From Carya illinoinensis (Eukaryota; Streptophyta; Magnoliopsida; Fagales; Juglandaceae): 64,000 bases of DNA. This document shows, piece after piece, positions 35,429 through 46,478 of this stretch. Each line of letters starts with the position of its first letter. The stretch's first letter is position 1. The notes beneath the pieces are model-generated. The model saw only the letters and a list, made by a program, of their open reading frames with translations, ran no database searches and was not told where the DNA came from. The stretch is taken from contig NC_056767.1 of assembly GCF_018687715.1 (NCBI RefSeq), positions 8,204,001-8,268,000 of the forward strand. The letters are read 5' to 3'. The position numbers and the translations under genes are program-made.

Positions 35429-37273
35429 ATGTCGACGTCATTATACGTTCCACCATACTTCGATGGGGAAAACTATGCTTATTGGAAAGTTCGTATGAGG
35501 GCTTTTCTCAAGTCTTTGGATGAACGTGTATGGCATTTGGTTGAACAAGGATGGACTAAACCCGAGACATCTATAGATGCTTGGACAAAAGATGAAATTA
35601 GCAATTGCAATTTAAATAGCAAAGGACTTAACGCTATTTTCATGGCGGTATCCTCCGAAGAATTTAAAAGAATCTCCATGTGTGAGATTGCTAAAGAAGC
35701 TTGGGATATTTTGGAGGTTACACATGAAGGCACAAGAATAGTAAAAAATTCGAAATTGCAAATGCTAACCTCAAAATTTGAAGAGATTAAAATGTTGGAA
35801 GATGAAAATTTTAATGATTTTTATGCTAAACTGAATGATATTGTGAATTCCAGATTTAATCTCGGCGAGAAGGTGGAGGATTCAAGGATCGTGAGGAAGA
35901 TTCTAAGGTCTTTACCTGAAAGATTTCGACCCAAAGTTACTGCTATTGAAGAAAGTAAAGATCTTGATGCAATAAAGGTAGAAGAATTGGTAGGTTCTTT
36001 GCAAACGTATGAATCTTCGCTTCCTCAAGCAAGAAAAGGTAAGTCTATTGCCTTAAAAACTATAGAAGAAAATCAAGATAATTTTTCTGATGAAGAAAAT
36101 CTTAACAATAAGGATATAGATCTTATAGTAAGAAAATTCAGAAAATTCATGTTTAATAAAAAGTATAGTGGAAAGGAAAAAGGAGGTAGAGAATTTTCTG
36201 CAAAGAAAAATTATTTTGAAAAATGGAATAAAGAAAAATCTGATAAAGTAAAATGTCATGAATGTTCTGGTTATGGTCATATAAGAATTGAATGTCCAAA
36301 TTTCAAGAAAAGTAAAGGAAAAGCATTGAATGTCACACTTAGTGATAGTTCAGAATCTGAAACTTCAAGTTCATCATCTGATTATGAAAATACTTTTGTG
36401 GCTTTTTCTACTGTTGTTAATGATTTTTCTGATATTGAGCTAACAAAATCTGAAAGTGATGATGACAATAGTGATTTGGAGGTTGCTCTAGTTGTGGATG
36501 ATCATGAGTTGAGTTTACAAGAAGCTTACAATGATGTGTGTGAAGAAGTGATCAAATTAAAGAAACTCAACAAGAAGCTGTACAAGAAATTCACTAATAT
36601 GGAGAGTGAGAAAAATAACTTGTTTGAGGCATTCAAAATTTCTGATATTGAAATAGCAAGATTAAGGGATCAAAAAATTGCATTAGAAAAAGAGTTGGAA
36701 AAGGTTCAAGAAAAAACAACAACACAAAAATTAGAAGAGATGTTGAGTATTCAAAAATCTAGTTGTGATCGCACGGGTTTGGGGTATATGACTTCTCAAG
36801 GTATGGAACTTAAAGACTCATCATCCGCTGCCACCTCATCAAAAAATATCATTTTTATTAAAGGAAGTCAAGATGAGGAAACTCCAAAGAAGGCCGTGTC
36901 TACAACTCATGTTTTAAGAGCCTCACATGATAGATCAATGACAAAGAAGTCCAAACAAGGTAAGTCCAAAGGTAAGTTTATTCCTATTTGTCATTATTGT
37001 GGTGTTGTTGGTCATATAAGACCAAATTGCTTTAACTTGAATAAAGTGAAGAAAAATGGATGTGAAAGAAATCTAAAAAGGAAAGGAAATAGTCTAGAGA
37101 ATCAAGTTTGTGATATGAGTCAACAAATCAAATTTTTAAATCTCAAAATTGGTGAAATAGCAGATTTTTGCTTTCAAAATAAAGAAAAGATCATACAAAG
37201 TGATGTTGACAAAAAGAATAGGCCAAAATTTAAAGCAAAATGGGTGGTCAAAGAGGATGCCATGTCACATTAA
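35429..37273 (+). CDS. Copia Gag polyprotein, 614 residues, intact
   Basis: An uninterrupted frame starting 55 bp after the LTR. Residues 1-200 form the UBN2/DUF4219-type gag core (FDGENYAYWKVRMRAFLKSL at 11-30; AWDILEVTHEGT at 91-102). The first CCHC knuckle is C276, C279, H284, C289. An acidic Ser/Asp-rich stretch (300-360) and a Lys/Glu-rich probable coiled coil (about 365-440) follow, then a second knuckle C521, C524, H529, C534. It would assemble particles and bind RNA in the cytoplasm. The frame stops at 37273 with no protease motif, so Gag is its only product. Autonomous relatives continue from about this point into protease. Confidence 0.92.
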   Translation: MSTSLYVPPYFDGENYAYWKVRMRAFLKSLDERVWHLVEQGWTKPETSIDAWTKDEISNCNLNSKGLNAIFMAVSSEEFKRISMCEIAKEAWDILEVTHEGTRIVKNSKLQMLTSKFEEIKMLEDENFNDFYAKLNDIVNSRFNLGEKVEDSRIVRKILRSLPERFRPKVTAIEESKDLDAIKVEELVGSLQTYESSLPQARKGKSIALKTIEENQDNFSDEENLNNKDIDLIVRKFRKFMFNKKYSGKEKGGREFSAKKNYFEKWNKEKSDKVKCHECSGYGHIRIECPNFKKSKGKALNVTLSDSSESETSSSSSDYENTFVAFSTVVNDFSDIELTKSESDDDNSDLEVALVVDDHELSLQEAYNDVCEEVIKLKKLNKKLYKKFTNMESEKNNLFEAFKISDIEIARLRDQKIALEKELEKVQEKTTTQKLEEMLSIQKSSCDRTGLGYMTSQGMELKDSSSAATSSKNIIFIKGSQDEETPKKAVSTTHVLRASHDRSMTKKSKQGKSKGKFIPICHYCGVVGHIRPNCFNLNKVKKNGCERNLKRKGNSLENQVCDMSQQIKFLNLKIGEIADFCFQNKEKIIQSDVDKKNRPKFKAKWVVKEDAMSH

Positions 37274-39560
37274 TGGATATGATTACTTGCATGTTCTTGC
37301 ATCCGTTATATTATTGCATTAGCCTAGGACGTGCATTTTATTTTTCTGTTTTATGTTTCTGTTTTTCAGTTTTAAATAAGATAAATATAATATAAAAAAA
37401 AAAATTCTGGTTTGGTTCATAACTTTTCTTTAAGGAAAGTGCATGCTTGATATGTCAAAGTTTGAGCATTTGTGTTCTTACTTAATAAATTCCTGAACCT
37501 ATGCATCTCTCTACTTTGTGCAATTCACTTTGTGTATACTAACCCTATGGATTATCTTAGCAAAGTTCATTTTCAATGCACAGTGAGAAACTTATATGTA
37601 TGTTTTTTATAATTAAAGTTCACATCATTTAATGAGATGCTCATCAAAGAGAGAGTTCCTACCTTGAATTGACTAATACTAGTTGAACCTAGTACATCAA
37701 TAAAGAGCTCTCTTCTTGCCAAACACAAAGAGTGATCCATATAGAAAAAGTCGGTGTTAATTCATTGTGGAAAAAGACAAACACCCTACACGGATCTATC
37801 TCCTTAAGTCCTTATAGAAAGAATCGTTGCTCTAATCATTGTGGAAAAAGATGAGCAACAAAAATGGACTTAAAAAAGGGGATTGTGCAAACTAGTGTTT
37901 GGAGGAGATGCTCATGTATCTAGGCCCTAGCATAAAGTTTGACTTTTAAGGTGAAGCAACAAACTCTTGTGAGCATCTATAAGAAGCAATCTTTCATGAA
38001 TAAAGGTATCAAAAGGAAAAAAAAAGGATATTGAAGAAAGGAGTTCATAAAAATGCTTTGTTATAAGTATACTCACTCACACACTCACATGAACTTTGAC
38101 ATTGATGATCTTATGAGGAGTGAATATCCATAGTGATTGTTGCAAATAAAAGGGTGTACTTTATTGAATTTGTTTTGTGAGTTACACTATGTTTGAACTA
38201 AGATGCATTTAGGCATGTTACTTGCCCTATTGCTTTATATAAAATAAAAAATTAAAAATAAAATTTTTTTGTTGTTTTTATTTTTACTAATCTCTATTTT
38301 TTCTGGTTTCTATAAAATAAATACAGAAATAAAAATATGAAGTTTTTTTTGTTTGTTTGAGATATGAGCCTAAATCTGTGTTTTTTTGGTCACTTATGCT
38401 AGTGTTGCAGTAGTCCCAGTGGGACTCTTTTTCCTCGGGCACGTGCCTAGGCACACGACACTTATGTGCCTTATGTTTTTCCTTCTTGTGTCTCATACAT
38501 GCGCCGATCTCCCACCCCCTTTCTCTCTTATTTTGCACGGCGCCAAGCTCTCACACACATTTCTTCCTCTTTTGAGACCCAACCGAATCCTTCATTCACT
38601 CATATCACTAGTTAGACTTTTGAAATTCTGAAGATCATCCAGTTCTACTCATCTTTGCATCCTAATCAAGGTAAGGCTTATATGTTTTTCGGTCTTCTGA
38701 AATTTCTAGGGTTGATATGTTTTTCAGCCGATTTATGAGGGGCTATTCATTATATGTGATTGGGTTGCGTTGAAATCACTATGGTTGCTCAGTTGAGCAT
38801 TTTGTTTGCATGTATTGAGGACGGTTTTTGAGTGGGTCCTTAGCCTTTGTCATTCGGTTTTCATGGAATGCCCACCAAGTGTTTGTTTTTTTTTCTCAAC
38901 TAAGTTGTCTCAATCATTTACTCATTGTTTAAACATGCATTCATGCTCATACATCAAGTGCATTTAATCCATGAAAAATTGAGACACATGTGAGTTGTTC
39001 ACCATGTCTTTCTTAGTATCTTCATATTGACTCACATAAGATATTTATTCTATTTTGTGTCTTGTCAGATTAGTGACAAAAAGGGGGAGATAAATAAATT
39101 GGAATATCTTGATATTGTGAAATTTAGGGGGAGTTTGAGTAAGTGGGTGTTTAATGAATTTGCTGAAAATAAAAAGGGGAGCAGCAGAATATTAAGGGGG
39201 AGAACTAAGTATTGAACATGGTTATTGATGATGAATTTGCTGAAAATAAAAAAGGGGAGCAGCAGAATATTGAGGGGGAGAATTAAGTATTGAACATGGT
39301 TATTGATGATGACTAGAACACTTTCTTTTTGTAGGTTTACATTGCATCTAACCTTTGATTATTATTGGGACTAGTTTCAAGGAATGTTCTATGTCATTTC
39401 TTATCATTACTGTATTAAGATATTTTTCACGAGATCTTGGTCTGCTGGTTGTTTTTATCTTAGGTACACACTACATTCATCAAGTTGATTTTGTGACCGA
39501 TCCGCCAAAGGGAAGATTGTATATCCAAGACATTCATCAAATTGGTTTTGTCACCAATCC
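37274..39560 (+). other. Noncoding internal region of the Gag-only Copia
   Basis: 2.3 kb with no frame related to pol. It has paired short repeats (TCATTGTGGAAAAAGA near 37760 and 37838), a tandem pair of about 77 bp around 39155-39310, each with an AGGGGGAG motif, and a tandem pair ending CCGCCAAAGGG (39474-39575). Several purine runs look like decayed or duplicated polypurine tracts (39080, 39125, 39190, 39266). Confidence 0.75.
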
Positions 39561-39575
39561 GCCAAAGGGGGAGAT
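39561..39575 (+). other. Copia polypurine tract
   Basis: CCAAAGGGGGAGAT directly before the 3' LTR. A near copy of the same block (CCAAAGGGAAGAT) lies about 57 bp upstream. Confidence 0.85.
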
Positions 39576-40507
39576 TGTAAAGGCAAAAATTGGCTAGGAT
39601 TAGATGACTAAATGATAAGATTTATCTTATCATTATTTGATTAAATTTGAATGAATGATAAGGTTTATCTTATCATTATTTGATTAAATTTGGATGAATG
39701 TAAAATAAGTATTGATTTATATCTAAACAATATTGAGTCTATCTAGAAGTCTTAGGTGTTGTTTAGATAAGTTCCTAAAGTCAAAATCGAGTTCTGTTAG
39801 CAGTACACTTATCCAGAAGAAATCGGAACAGAATTCAGTCTATATCAGAAGAAGTTATCTCGAAATGTTAGCAGTCCGTCGGGACGCGTTTTCGCGTCTG
39901 TTGCTAACCGTCAGCAGAGTCCTACTGCAACTAGAACTCTTTTCAGATCTTCTATTTAAAGGGGGTTCGGTTTTGTATCTTTTCAAGGACTTCAAGCCAC
40001 GAATTTTACAGAGGAGATCCTGAGTGTTTATGAGAGAAAATTCACTTGAGAATTTTCATGGGATTTTTCATATCTTCTTGAGTGTGATCGTGCTTTGAGT
40101 GTGAAGCAACATCGATTGTGTTTCAGCCTTTGGAGTTCCAGAAGGGAGGTCAACATTTGAAGATCGCCAGAGGTTCTGGCTGCTACTGCGGTAGAAGACA
40201 AACGGGTCGTTTGTCTAGGCAAGTAAGAGAGTCGAATTGCAAAGGTTTTGTAATTGATTATTGCTTGTAATTGTTCTTCAAATAATAAGATTGACTTTCC
40301 TGGGTTTGGCTGCCCCGTAGGGTTTTACCTTTAAAGAGTTCTTTAAAGGGTTTCCCTTCATAACCAATCGTTGTGTCTTGCAAGTTTGATTATTTATTTT
40401 AAATTACTTGATTCGTTTCATAATCTTGATAATTGAGATCTAACCTATTTGTTCAAGGAAATTGGTAGACAATTTCGTGGTTTTACAGGGGTACGTTGGG
40501 AATTTCA
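39576..40507 (+). mobile_element. Copia 3' LTR
   Basis: 932 bp. By direct reading it differs from the 5' LTR at five positions, all transitions (for example GTCTTACT/GTCCTACT, TTCGTAACC/TTCATAACC), about 99.5% identity. Confidence 0.95.
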
Positions 40508-41678
40508 GTATGCATGTGGATAGATGCTATTTTCGTACGTATTATATGTATGTTCACGAAAGGAAATGAAAAGAAGCTTTACAAGATGCAAGAATAGATG
40601 CTTTTAAATGAAAAGAGAGACTTTTACGAAAATGACTTTTTCTAAAACAACTTTTATGAAAAGAAAGAAAACTATTTTTTTTTAAAATGACTTTACGAAT
40701 GAAAGGAACTGAAGAACCCTAAGAACTATAAGAACTGTAAGGAGTGAAATGAATGATTAGACTGTAAAAAATTGAAAGGATTGTAAATGAAAGGAAAAGA
40801 CTGAAAATGAATGAATAGACTGAATGCATCATGTATGAAAATATATAACGGCCACATGAATGGATTGGAAATGGTACCGAATGGACTGGACTAGGCAATG
40901 CCAGGTAAGTAGTATTAGTAGTGCACTCAGTGCTGCACCCTGACGGAATCCCGTGGCCACGAGCGGAATCAAGTCCAAAAGACCTCTAACCCCATCACAC
41001 GGGGCTTAATAGTGTGCTACACGGCCAATGAAAGTGATAAGAAAGAAAGAATGCATGTTAAGAAAGAATGCATGTATGTATGAAAAGACGTATGCATGAA
41101 TGTATGTAAGAAAAGAAAGAATGCATGAATGTATGTAAAAAGATGTATGCATAAACAGACTCTTTAAGAAATGAAGGCAGCGATGTGTGGGGAACTGTTG
41201 TTAAGAAAAGAAAGCACGCTTTTAAAGAAAAACCCCACCTCGCAACATTTTTTTTAAAATGAACTGAATGGCCATGCATGATACGTATGATATGTATGTA
41301 TGGAGTGATGAATGCATGACTGAAAACCAATGTTATTATATTTTAACTGTATGAAATAATGCTTACGAGTCATCGACTCATTTTAGTTTTTTTGTGTGTC
41401 CTCTCAGAGACAAGATGAGCATGATAGGTCAGGGCGGACACAGCCCAAGGAGAAGAGCACGAAGGCTTAGGCAAGATATTTTGTATGAAAAACTTTAATT
41501 ATAAAATTTAATGTTTTCTATTGTAATATTTTAATTAAGAAAAATGAATTTTATTTATAACATGAAGTCTTTTGTATCCTGGCATGAAAGAAAAAGAAAT
41601 TTCAAAAAGAATCGTAATTCCTGTCGATTTTTATTAAAATTATTTTATAAATGACCCACCACAAGGACGGGTATTACA

Positions 41679-42435
41679 ATAGCACTCTTATATATGGATA
41701 TAGTGGTTAGAGAACTTGACGAGTTATATTAAAGAAGAAAGTAGACAAAATAAAGAAAGTTAGATCGTTCAGCGAGCTCCATATGTGGGATTTCCTTGTG
41801 TAATTTTGTTGGTTTTCCGTACTTGGGGACAATCACTTCGGTGCAAACAAAGGTAATTAACTTTCTTCCTATGCTGGTATTTGTAATTTTCTACACAATT
41901 CCAAGTTCCCCAACGAACCTTTTAGGTTTGGCCGTATATCCCTTGAAAAATAGGAACCAATAAACATCAGGATATATATATTTACATGAACGCCAATCAC
42001 ATGATCAGTCTGTATTTAAAATATAATGTAATTATATAGAAAGAGATTATCATTTGTTATAATTCTTTTAAGTAAGGGGTATTAATTTCCAAATTGGCCA
42101 TTTTTTTTAACAGTATTGTTAAGTAGAAGTACTTTTAGCTGTATAAATTCCGTGCAAGCTCTTTATAAAAAGATTGGATTTCACTTAACAAATTATTTTT
42201 TAGTACTTTACAGGGTGGTGTCTACCTTTTTTTAATACTCAAACTAAGCGATGGATATGTTGTCATCTTAAATTCAAGGATTGCATCCCTCCCTATCTTT
42301 CCAACGAAATTGAACTAGATATAAAAAAAAGTAGATATTATGTGACAACAAAAATGTAAAATTGCTTCTTACTTCCCCTAAGCAAAAGGTACTACTGCTA
42401 ATCAATCGACCCTTTTGTTCTTTCTCTATGCAATA
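41679..42435. other. Spacer between GUX-like 5' flank and receptor-kinase 3' end
   Basis: No gene seen. On the minus strand the right part is the likely 3' UTR of nothing visible, while the left part, continuing through the solo LTR, would have been the promoter and 5' UTR of the GUX-like gene. The receptor kinase stop codon is at 42438-42436, so its 3' UTR lies in the right-hand part of this spacer. Poly-A signals cannot be chosen with confidence. Confidence 0.5.
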
Positions 42436-45400
42436 CTAATTCCAAGAAGTTTTTTCTCGAATTGAATGCAAATCTTTCAAGACATCCTTGATGTTCATCC
42501 TTTCCTTTGGAAATTCCATGGAACAAGCTACTCCAATTCCAAGTATCAAACTCAAGCCTTCTCTGATTTTGGAACGAACTATAATTTTTCTCTGATAATT
42601 GGGAGTTTCATTCGTTCTTGTCTCTCCATGCTGATCTTCTATTTCCCAAAGAAGAATAGGACCAATAACATCAACCAGTCGTTCAGGCAAAGCTGCTTTG
42701 ACGAATTCATGTAGCATAAAGCTGTCCTTGAACATGTCATCAGTTGGCCTTTTTCCTGTGAACATCTCCAGCAAGAGTATGCCATAACTATATACATCAC
42801 CATATGTTGCTACTTCATTTCCCATACCATATTCTGTATATTCACATATAACATGTTTGTTTGAAAGGAAAATGAGAGTAAGTGCATAGTCTTGAAATTT
42901 GTAATGAACTCGAGATGGAAAGAAAAAATGTGAACTAAAAAGAGAAAATACCTGGAGGAGCATAACCCATTGTTCCTCTTATACCAATGGAACTTGATTG
43001 ATCAGTTGAACAATCTCGTGTGTGCTCAACAAGAACTCTTGCCAAGCCGAAGTCACCAACATGTGCAGTCATTTCTTCATCGAGAAGAACATTTCCTGGC
43101 TTGAGATCGCAATGAACAATCGTTTTATCGCAATGATGATGAAGATATTCCAATGCATTAGCAACATCAATGGCGATATTCAACCTTTGAAGAAGACTCA
43201 AACTTTGTGGTTTCTCTAGAGCCTCATCATCATTTGTTTTTGGATTTGGATGCAACCACTCATCTAGATTGCCATTTACCATGAATTCATACACCAAAGC
43301 CTTGAAATCATGACCTTGAAAGTCAACACTTGAACAAGCTGAAAGTACTTTTACAAGATTTCGATGTCTGATATTTCTTAAAGCTTCACATTCAGCAATG
43401 CAACTCTTAGAAGCTCCATGGCGCAAGAGGTTGAGGACCTTGACAGCAATTGTACGTGAATCCTGATCAAGAATTCCTTTATAGACAGACCCAAAGCTAC
43501 CAACACCAATTAAATTAGCTGAGGTGAACCCGTTTGTAGCTTTTAGGAGACTTTGGTAAGATACATTCAGAAGAGAATTTTCTGAGTTTCTTGAAGGGTT
43601 TTCTTTTCTCTTCTTTCTTAGTGAAAAAAGTAGACACAACAAAGTCAAAGTGATTCCAAGAAGTGCAACAAGTAGAGAGATGATCAACTTCAAGGTAAGG
43701 GTTAGCTTGTGCCCCTTATGGGATTTTTTGAATTTACATTTAGGAAGCTGAAGCTCTGTTATCCCACCACAGAGCTCACCGTTTCCCTTAACTGAAGTTG
43801 CACTTGAATTACGGAAAACTCCTTTTGTTGGTACCTCGCCCTCAAAATGGTTGTAAGATATATCCAATTGCTGCAAGAAGTTGAGACGTTCCAAAAACTT
43901 TGGAATTTCTCCCGACAAATTGTTGTTAGAAAGATCTAAAAGTTCAATACCTCTTAATGACTCCAATGATGAAGGAATGGATCCATGGAAGAAGTTTTTT
44001 CTCATGTCAAGAACTTCAAGTTTTACACAGCCGCCAAGACTTGCTGGGATTTCACCAAATAACTTATTTTCAGAAATATCTAAACTTTCTAGATTTTTGA
44101 AGTTTCCTATTTCCATGGGGAGGATACCAGTAAATTGGTTTGCAGACAAGTCCACAGCAATTAGTGAGAATGAGATTAGACCCATGACTTGTGGAGGGAT
44201 AACACCACTGAGCTTATTCTTAGAAAGAATCAATTCCACCAAATTTTGGAACTTAGCTAGGCTTGGAGGGATTGCACCATGAAGATTATTCGTTCCTAAA
44301 TACAGACTTATCAATAGTGTTAAGTTTCCTAGGGAGGGTGGAATGTTCCCTGAGAGATTGTTTGTAGATAAATCCAAAATTCTTAGCTTCCCAAGATAGC
44401 TGATCTCAGAGGGAATATTACCTGAGATTGTGTTCTTGGCAATCCCCAGCGTCTCCAAGTTAATGAGATTTCCTAACCCTCTTGGAATGCTTCCAGATAT
44501 TCTATTTTCTCCTAGACCCAGTAAGCTAAGAGTAGTCGAGAAGTTGCTAATGCAATTAGGTAACACACCGCCAAGGTTATTATTATTTGTAGACAATATC
44601 CTGAGATCTGTGGCATTAGTGAGAGAGCAAAGAAAACTCAAGTCATTTCCTCCACCATGTCCGAAGAGATTGGAGTGAATGGAAAACGCCTCAAGTCTGT
44701 ATAGCATTTCTACAGAGGGAACTTTTCCAGTGAGTTTATTGGAGTGTATATACAGGCCATATAGATATGAAGCGTTAGCTAGTGAAATAGGGATAGATCC
44801 AGAAAACTGATTTCCAAAAATGTGAAAATGTTGGAGATTGGGTAAGGTGTTGCCCATGTCACAAGGAAGACTCCCACGTAATTTGTTGTCTCCTACATCA
44901 AAGACTATAATAGAAGAGAGATTAAAGATTGATGGAGGAATTGTACCAGCAAATCTATTTGAACCCAAACTCAGAAGTATAAGCTTTTTCAGCTGGCCAA
45001 AAGATTCAGGAATACTCCCCCCCAAGTTATTATAAACAGCATCTAATACTTCAAGAGAAGATAAGTTTCCAAAAGAAGGATGGATACTTCCTGTTAGGTT
45101 ATTATTGTAAAGAGACAATCGTTGGAGCTTGGACAAAGTGGAAAGCTCTGGTGGGATTTCTCCAAATAGTTGATTATAATGAACTCTGATGTAGATGAGA
45201 TTGGTGCAACCAGATATATTCCTTGGAATTTGGCCACTGATGCTGTTGTTGGCTAATGCCAAGATTTGCAGTCTGCGCAGATGCCCAACTTCTGGAGGGA
45301 TTATATGAATAAAGCTGTTGTTTAAGAGGATTAGTGCCCTAAGAAAACTCAAGTTTCCTACTTGTGGTGATATGGAGCCCCCCAGATTTTGGGATTGCAC

Positions 45401-45646
45401 GTCCAATTTTATGACCCTGTCATGATGTTTTCGACCACATGTAACACCTTGCCAGCTGCAGAAATGGATGCTATCATTCCAGGAGCTCAAAAAACCAAGT
45501 GGGTCATGGGTAATCTTGGCCTTGAAGTCCAGCAAGGCCAACCTATCAGTCTCATTCCCTGCGCCAACTACAAAGGTGATCGACGAGACACAGCAACAGA
45601 TGAACACAAAATACTGTATGCAGAAAGAAGATGATGCATGCGCCAT
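42436..45646 (-). CDS. LRR receptor-like kinase, EFR/Xa21 type (LRR-XII), 2 exons
   Basis: Exon 1 is 45646-42952, intron 42951-42834 (118 bp, GT...AG), exon 2 42833-42436; the join gives 1031 codons with stop. Residues 1-29 are a signal peptide, 30-74 an LRR N-cap with paired Cys (FCSWQGVTC), about 79-610 some 22 leucine-rich repeats, 626-637 the C-terminal Cys pair (LCGG...LPKC), about 648-675 the membrane helix, then basic RKKRKE. The kinase starts near 710 (GVGSFGSVYKG), with ATP lysine K736, HCDLKPGN at 845-852 and DFG at 865-867. The intron falls within the codon for the Glu of the APE-like PPE motif. Cys instead of Arg before the catalytic Asp makes it a non-RD kinase, as in immune receptors that sense microbial peptides at the plasma membrane. 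The ligand is unknown. No stop or frameshift is seen. Confidence 0.95.
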
Positions 45647-45696
45647 AAAAAATGGCTGAATAAATTGCTTCTAACAGAGGCGGGTTGATGGTTTTG

Positions 45697-46270
45697 CTAT
45701 TGGTATCGTTGTGTATGTGTGTCTATATATATAGTATGTATGTATGGATGGATGTATTGAAGTGGGTTGCCTTCTTTCTCACATGGGGATGAAATTTGCT
45801 CACTGTACTTGCCTTTACTTTAGGGTAAGAAGTCAAGCTTGATGGCTAGGTGACTAGGTCCTTAGCTTTTGAAATTCAGTACTGCCTTGCGTTTCACGCT
45901 CACAATATAGTGCAATTATTATTGTTGGCTAGATTTTCTTGCCAAGATTGTGTTTCTTTTTCTATACATGTTTTGGAATGATGTGCCATTAACTGAAGTC
46001 AACTTTATTCCTAGCCCACTTTATGCATTTACAAGTGGTGTTGGATCATTTATTCAAATCAAGATGGTGGTTTGAGTGGAACAAAAAAAAAAAAGACGGT
46101 GGTTTGAGACTTTCGATTGATACACAGCGGCTAATAAAGTTTGACATTTTTGTTTATATATATTTATACCAGTGTGTAAGAGATAAGTAACATAGTCAGG
46201 ATATTATAAGAAAGTTTAAAATGGATGGAGAAGATTGTTTAATTTTGCTCTATTCGAGAAAGAAAACGTT
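45697..46270 (-). promoter_or_regulatory. Receptor-kinase upstream region, duplicated at 49646
   Basis: The 570 bp upstream of the gene match 49646-50165 closely, including TGTATTGAAGTGGGTTGCCT, TTCTCACATGGGGATGAAAT and GATGGCTAGGTGACTAGGTC. The order and orientation are kept. This is the promoter and upstream region; no specific factor site is claimed. The next 200 bp (46271-46478) hold nothing I recognise. Confidence 0.8.
45724..45733 (-). promoter_or_regulatory. Probable TATA box of the receptor kinase
   Basis: TATATATATA about 78 bp upstream of the start codon, predicting a short 5' UTR of about 50 bases. The orphan promoter copy at 49646 keeps a similar TATA run. Confidence 0.5.
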
Positions 46271-46478
46271 ATTTTGTCTCATATTTTATATATTTATTTT
46301 GACTGTTTATATATATTTTTTTATTTTTTAAAAAATTATTTGTAAAAAAGGAAAAGAAAAGCTGCAAATGCACTGGTACATAACCAGCGGTACATGCATG
46401 GTGAACAGCAGAGTAATCGTCCACTCGGGACGAGTGAAAATCACTTTAAAACAAAGAGAAGTAGTTATATGTCTGCCA

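Larger units (their letters stand above)
34442..40507 (+). mobile_element. Gag-only Ty1/Copia-type element, young and non-autonomous
   Basis: Two LTRs of exactly 932 bp with five differences between them, GTATG target duplications, a tRNA-Met primer-binding site, one intact gag ORF and a polypurine tract. Between gag and the PPT there are 2.3 kb without any protease, integrase, RT or RNase H. The intact gag with a missing pol suggests that a partner element supplies the enzymes. The gag type (UBN2-like, two CCHC knuckles) suggests the SIRE/Maximus branch of Copia, by recollection only. The general form resembles the TR-GAG class reported in plants, but this one is longer. Confidence 0.92.
31189..41678 (-). 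mobile_element. Large solo LTR (family X), copy C, split by Copia
   Basis: Minus strand: starts TGTAATACCCGTCC at 41678 and ends GGATATCACA at 31189. Removing the Copia element and one target copy leaves about 4.4 kb. The flanks are ATAGT (31184-31188) and ATAGC (41679-41683), four of five bases alike, a good target duplication. It carries no coding domain. It is the least eroded of the three family-X copies here and has extra internal repeats. It sits 22 bp upstream of the GUX-like start codon. Confidence 0.75.

Noticed and set aside
43022..45659. Several plus-strand frames of 60-130 codons
   Set aside because: They are shadows of the receptor kinase; the LRR repeats leave the opposite strand open.
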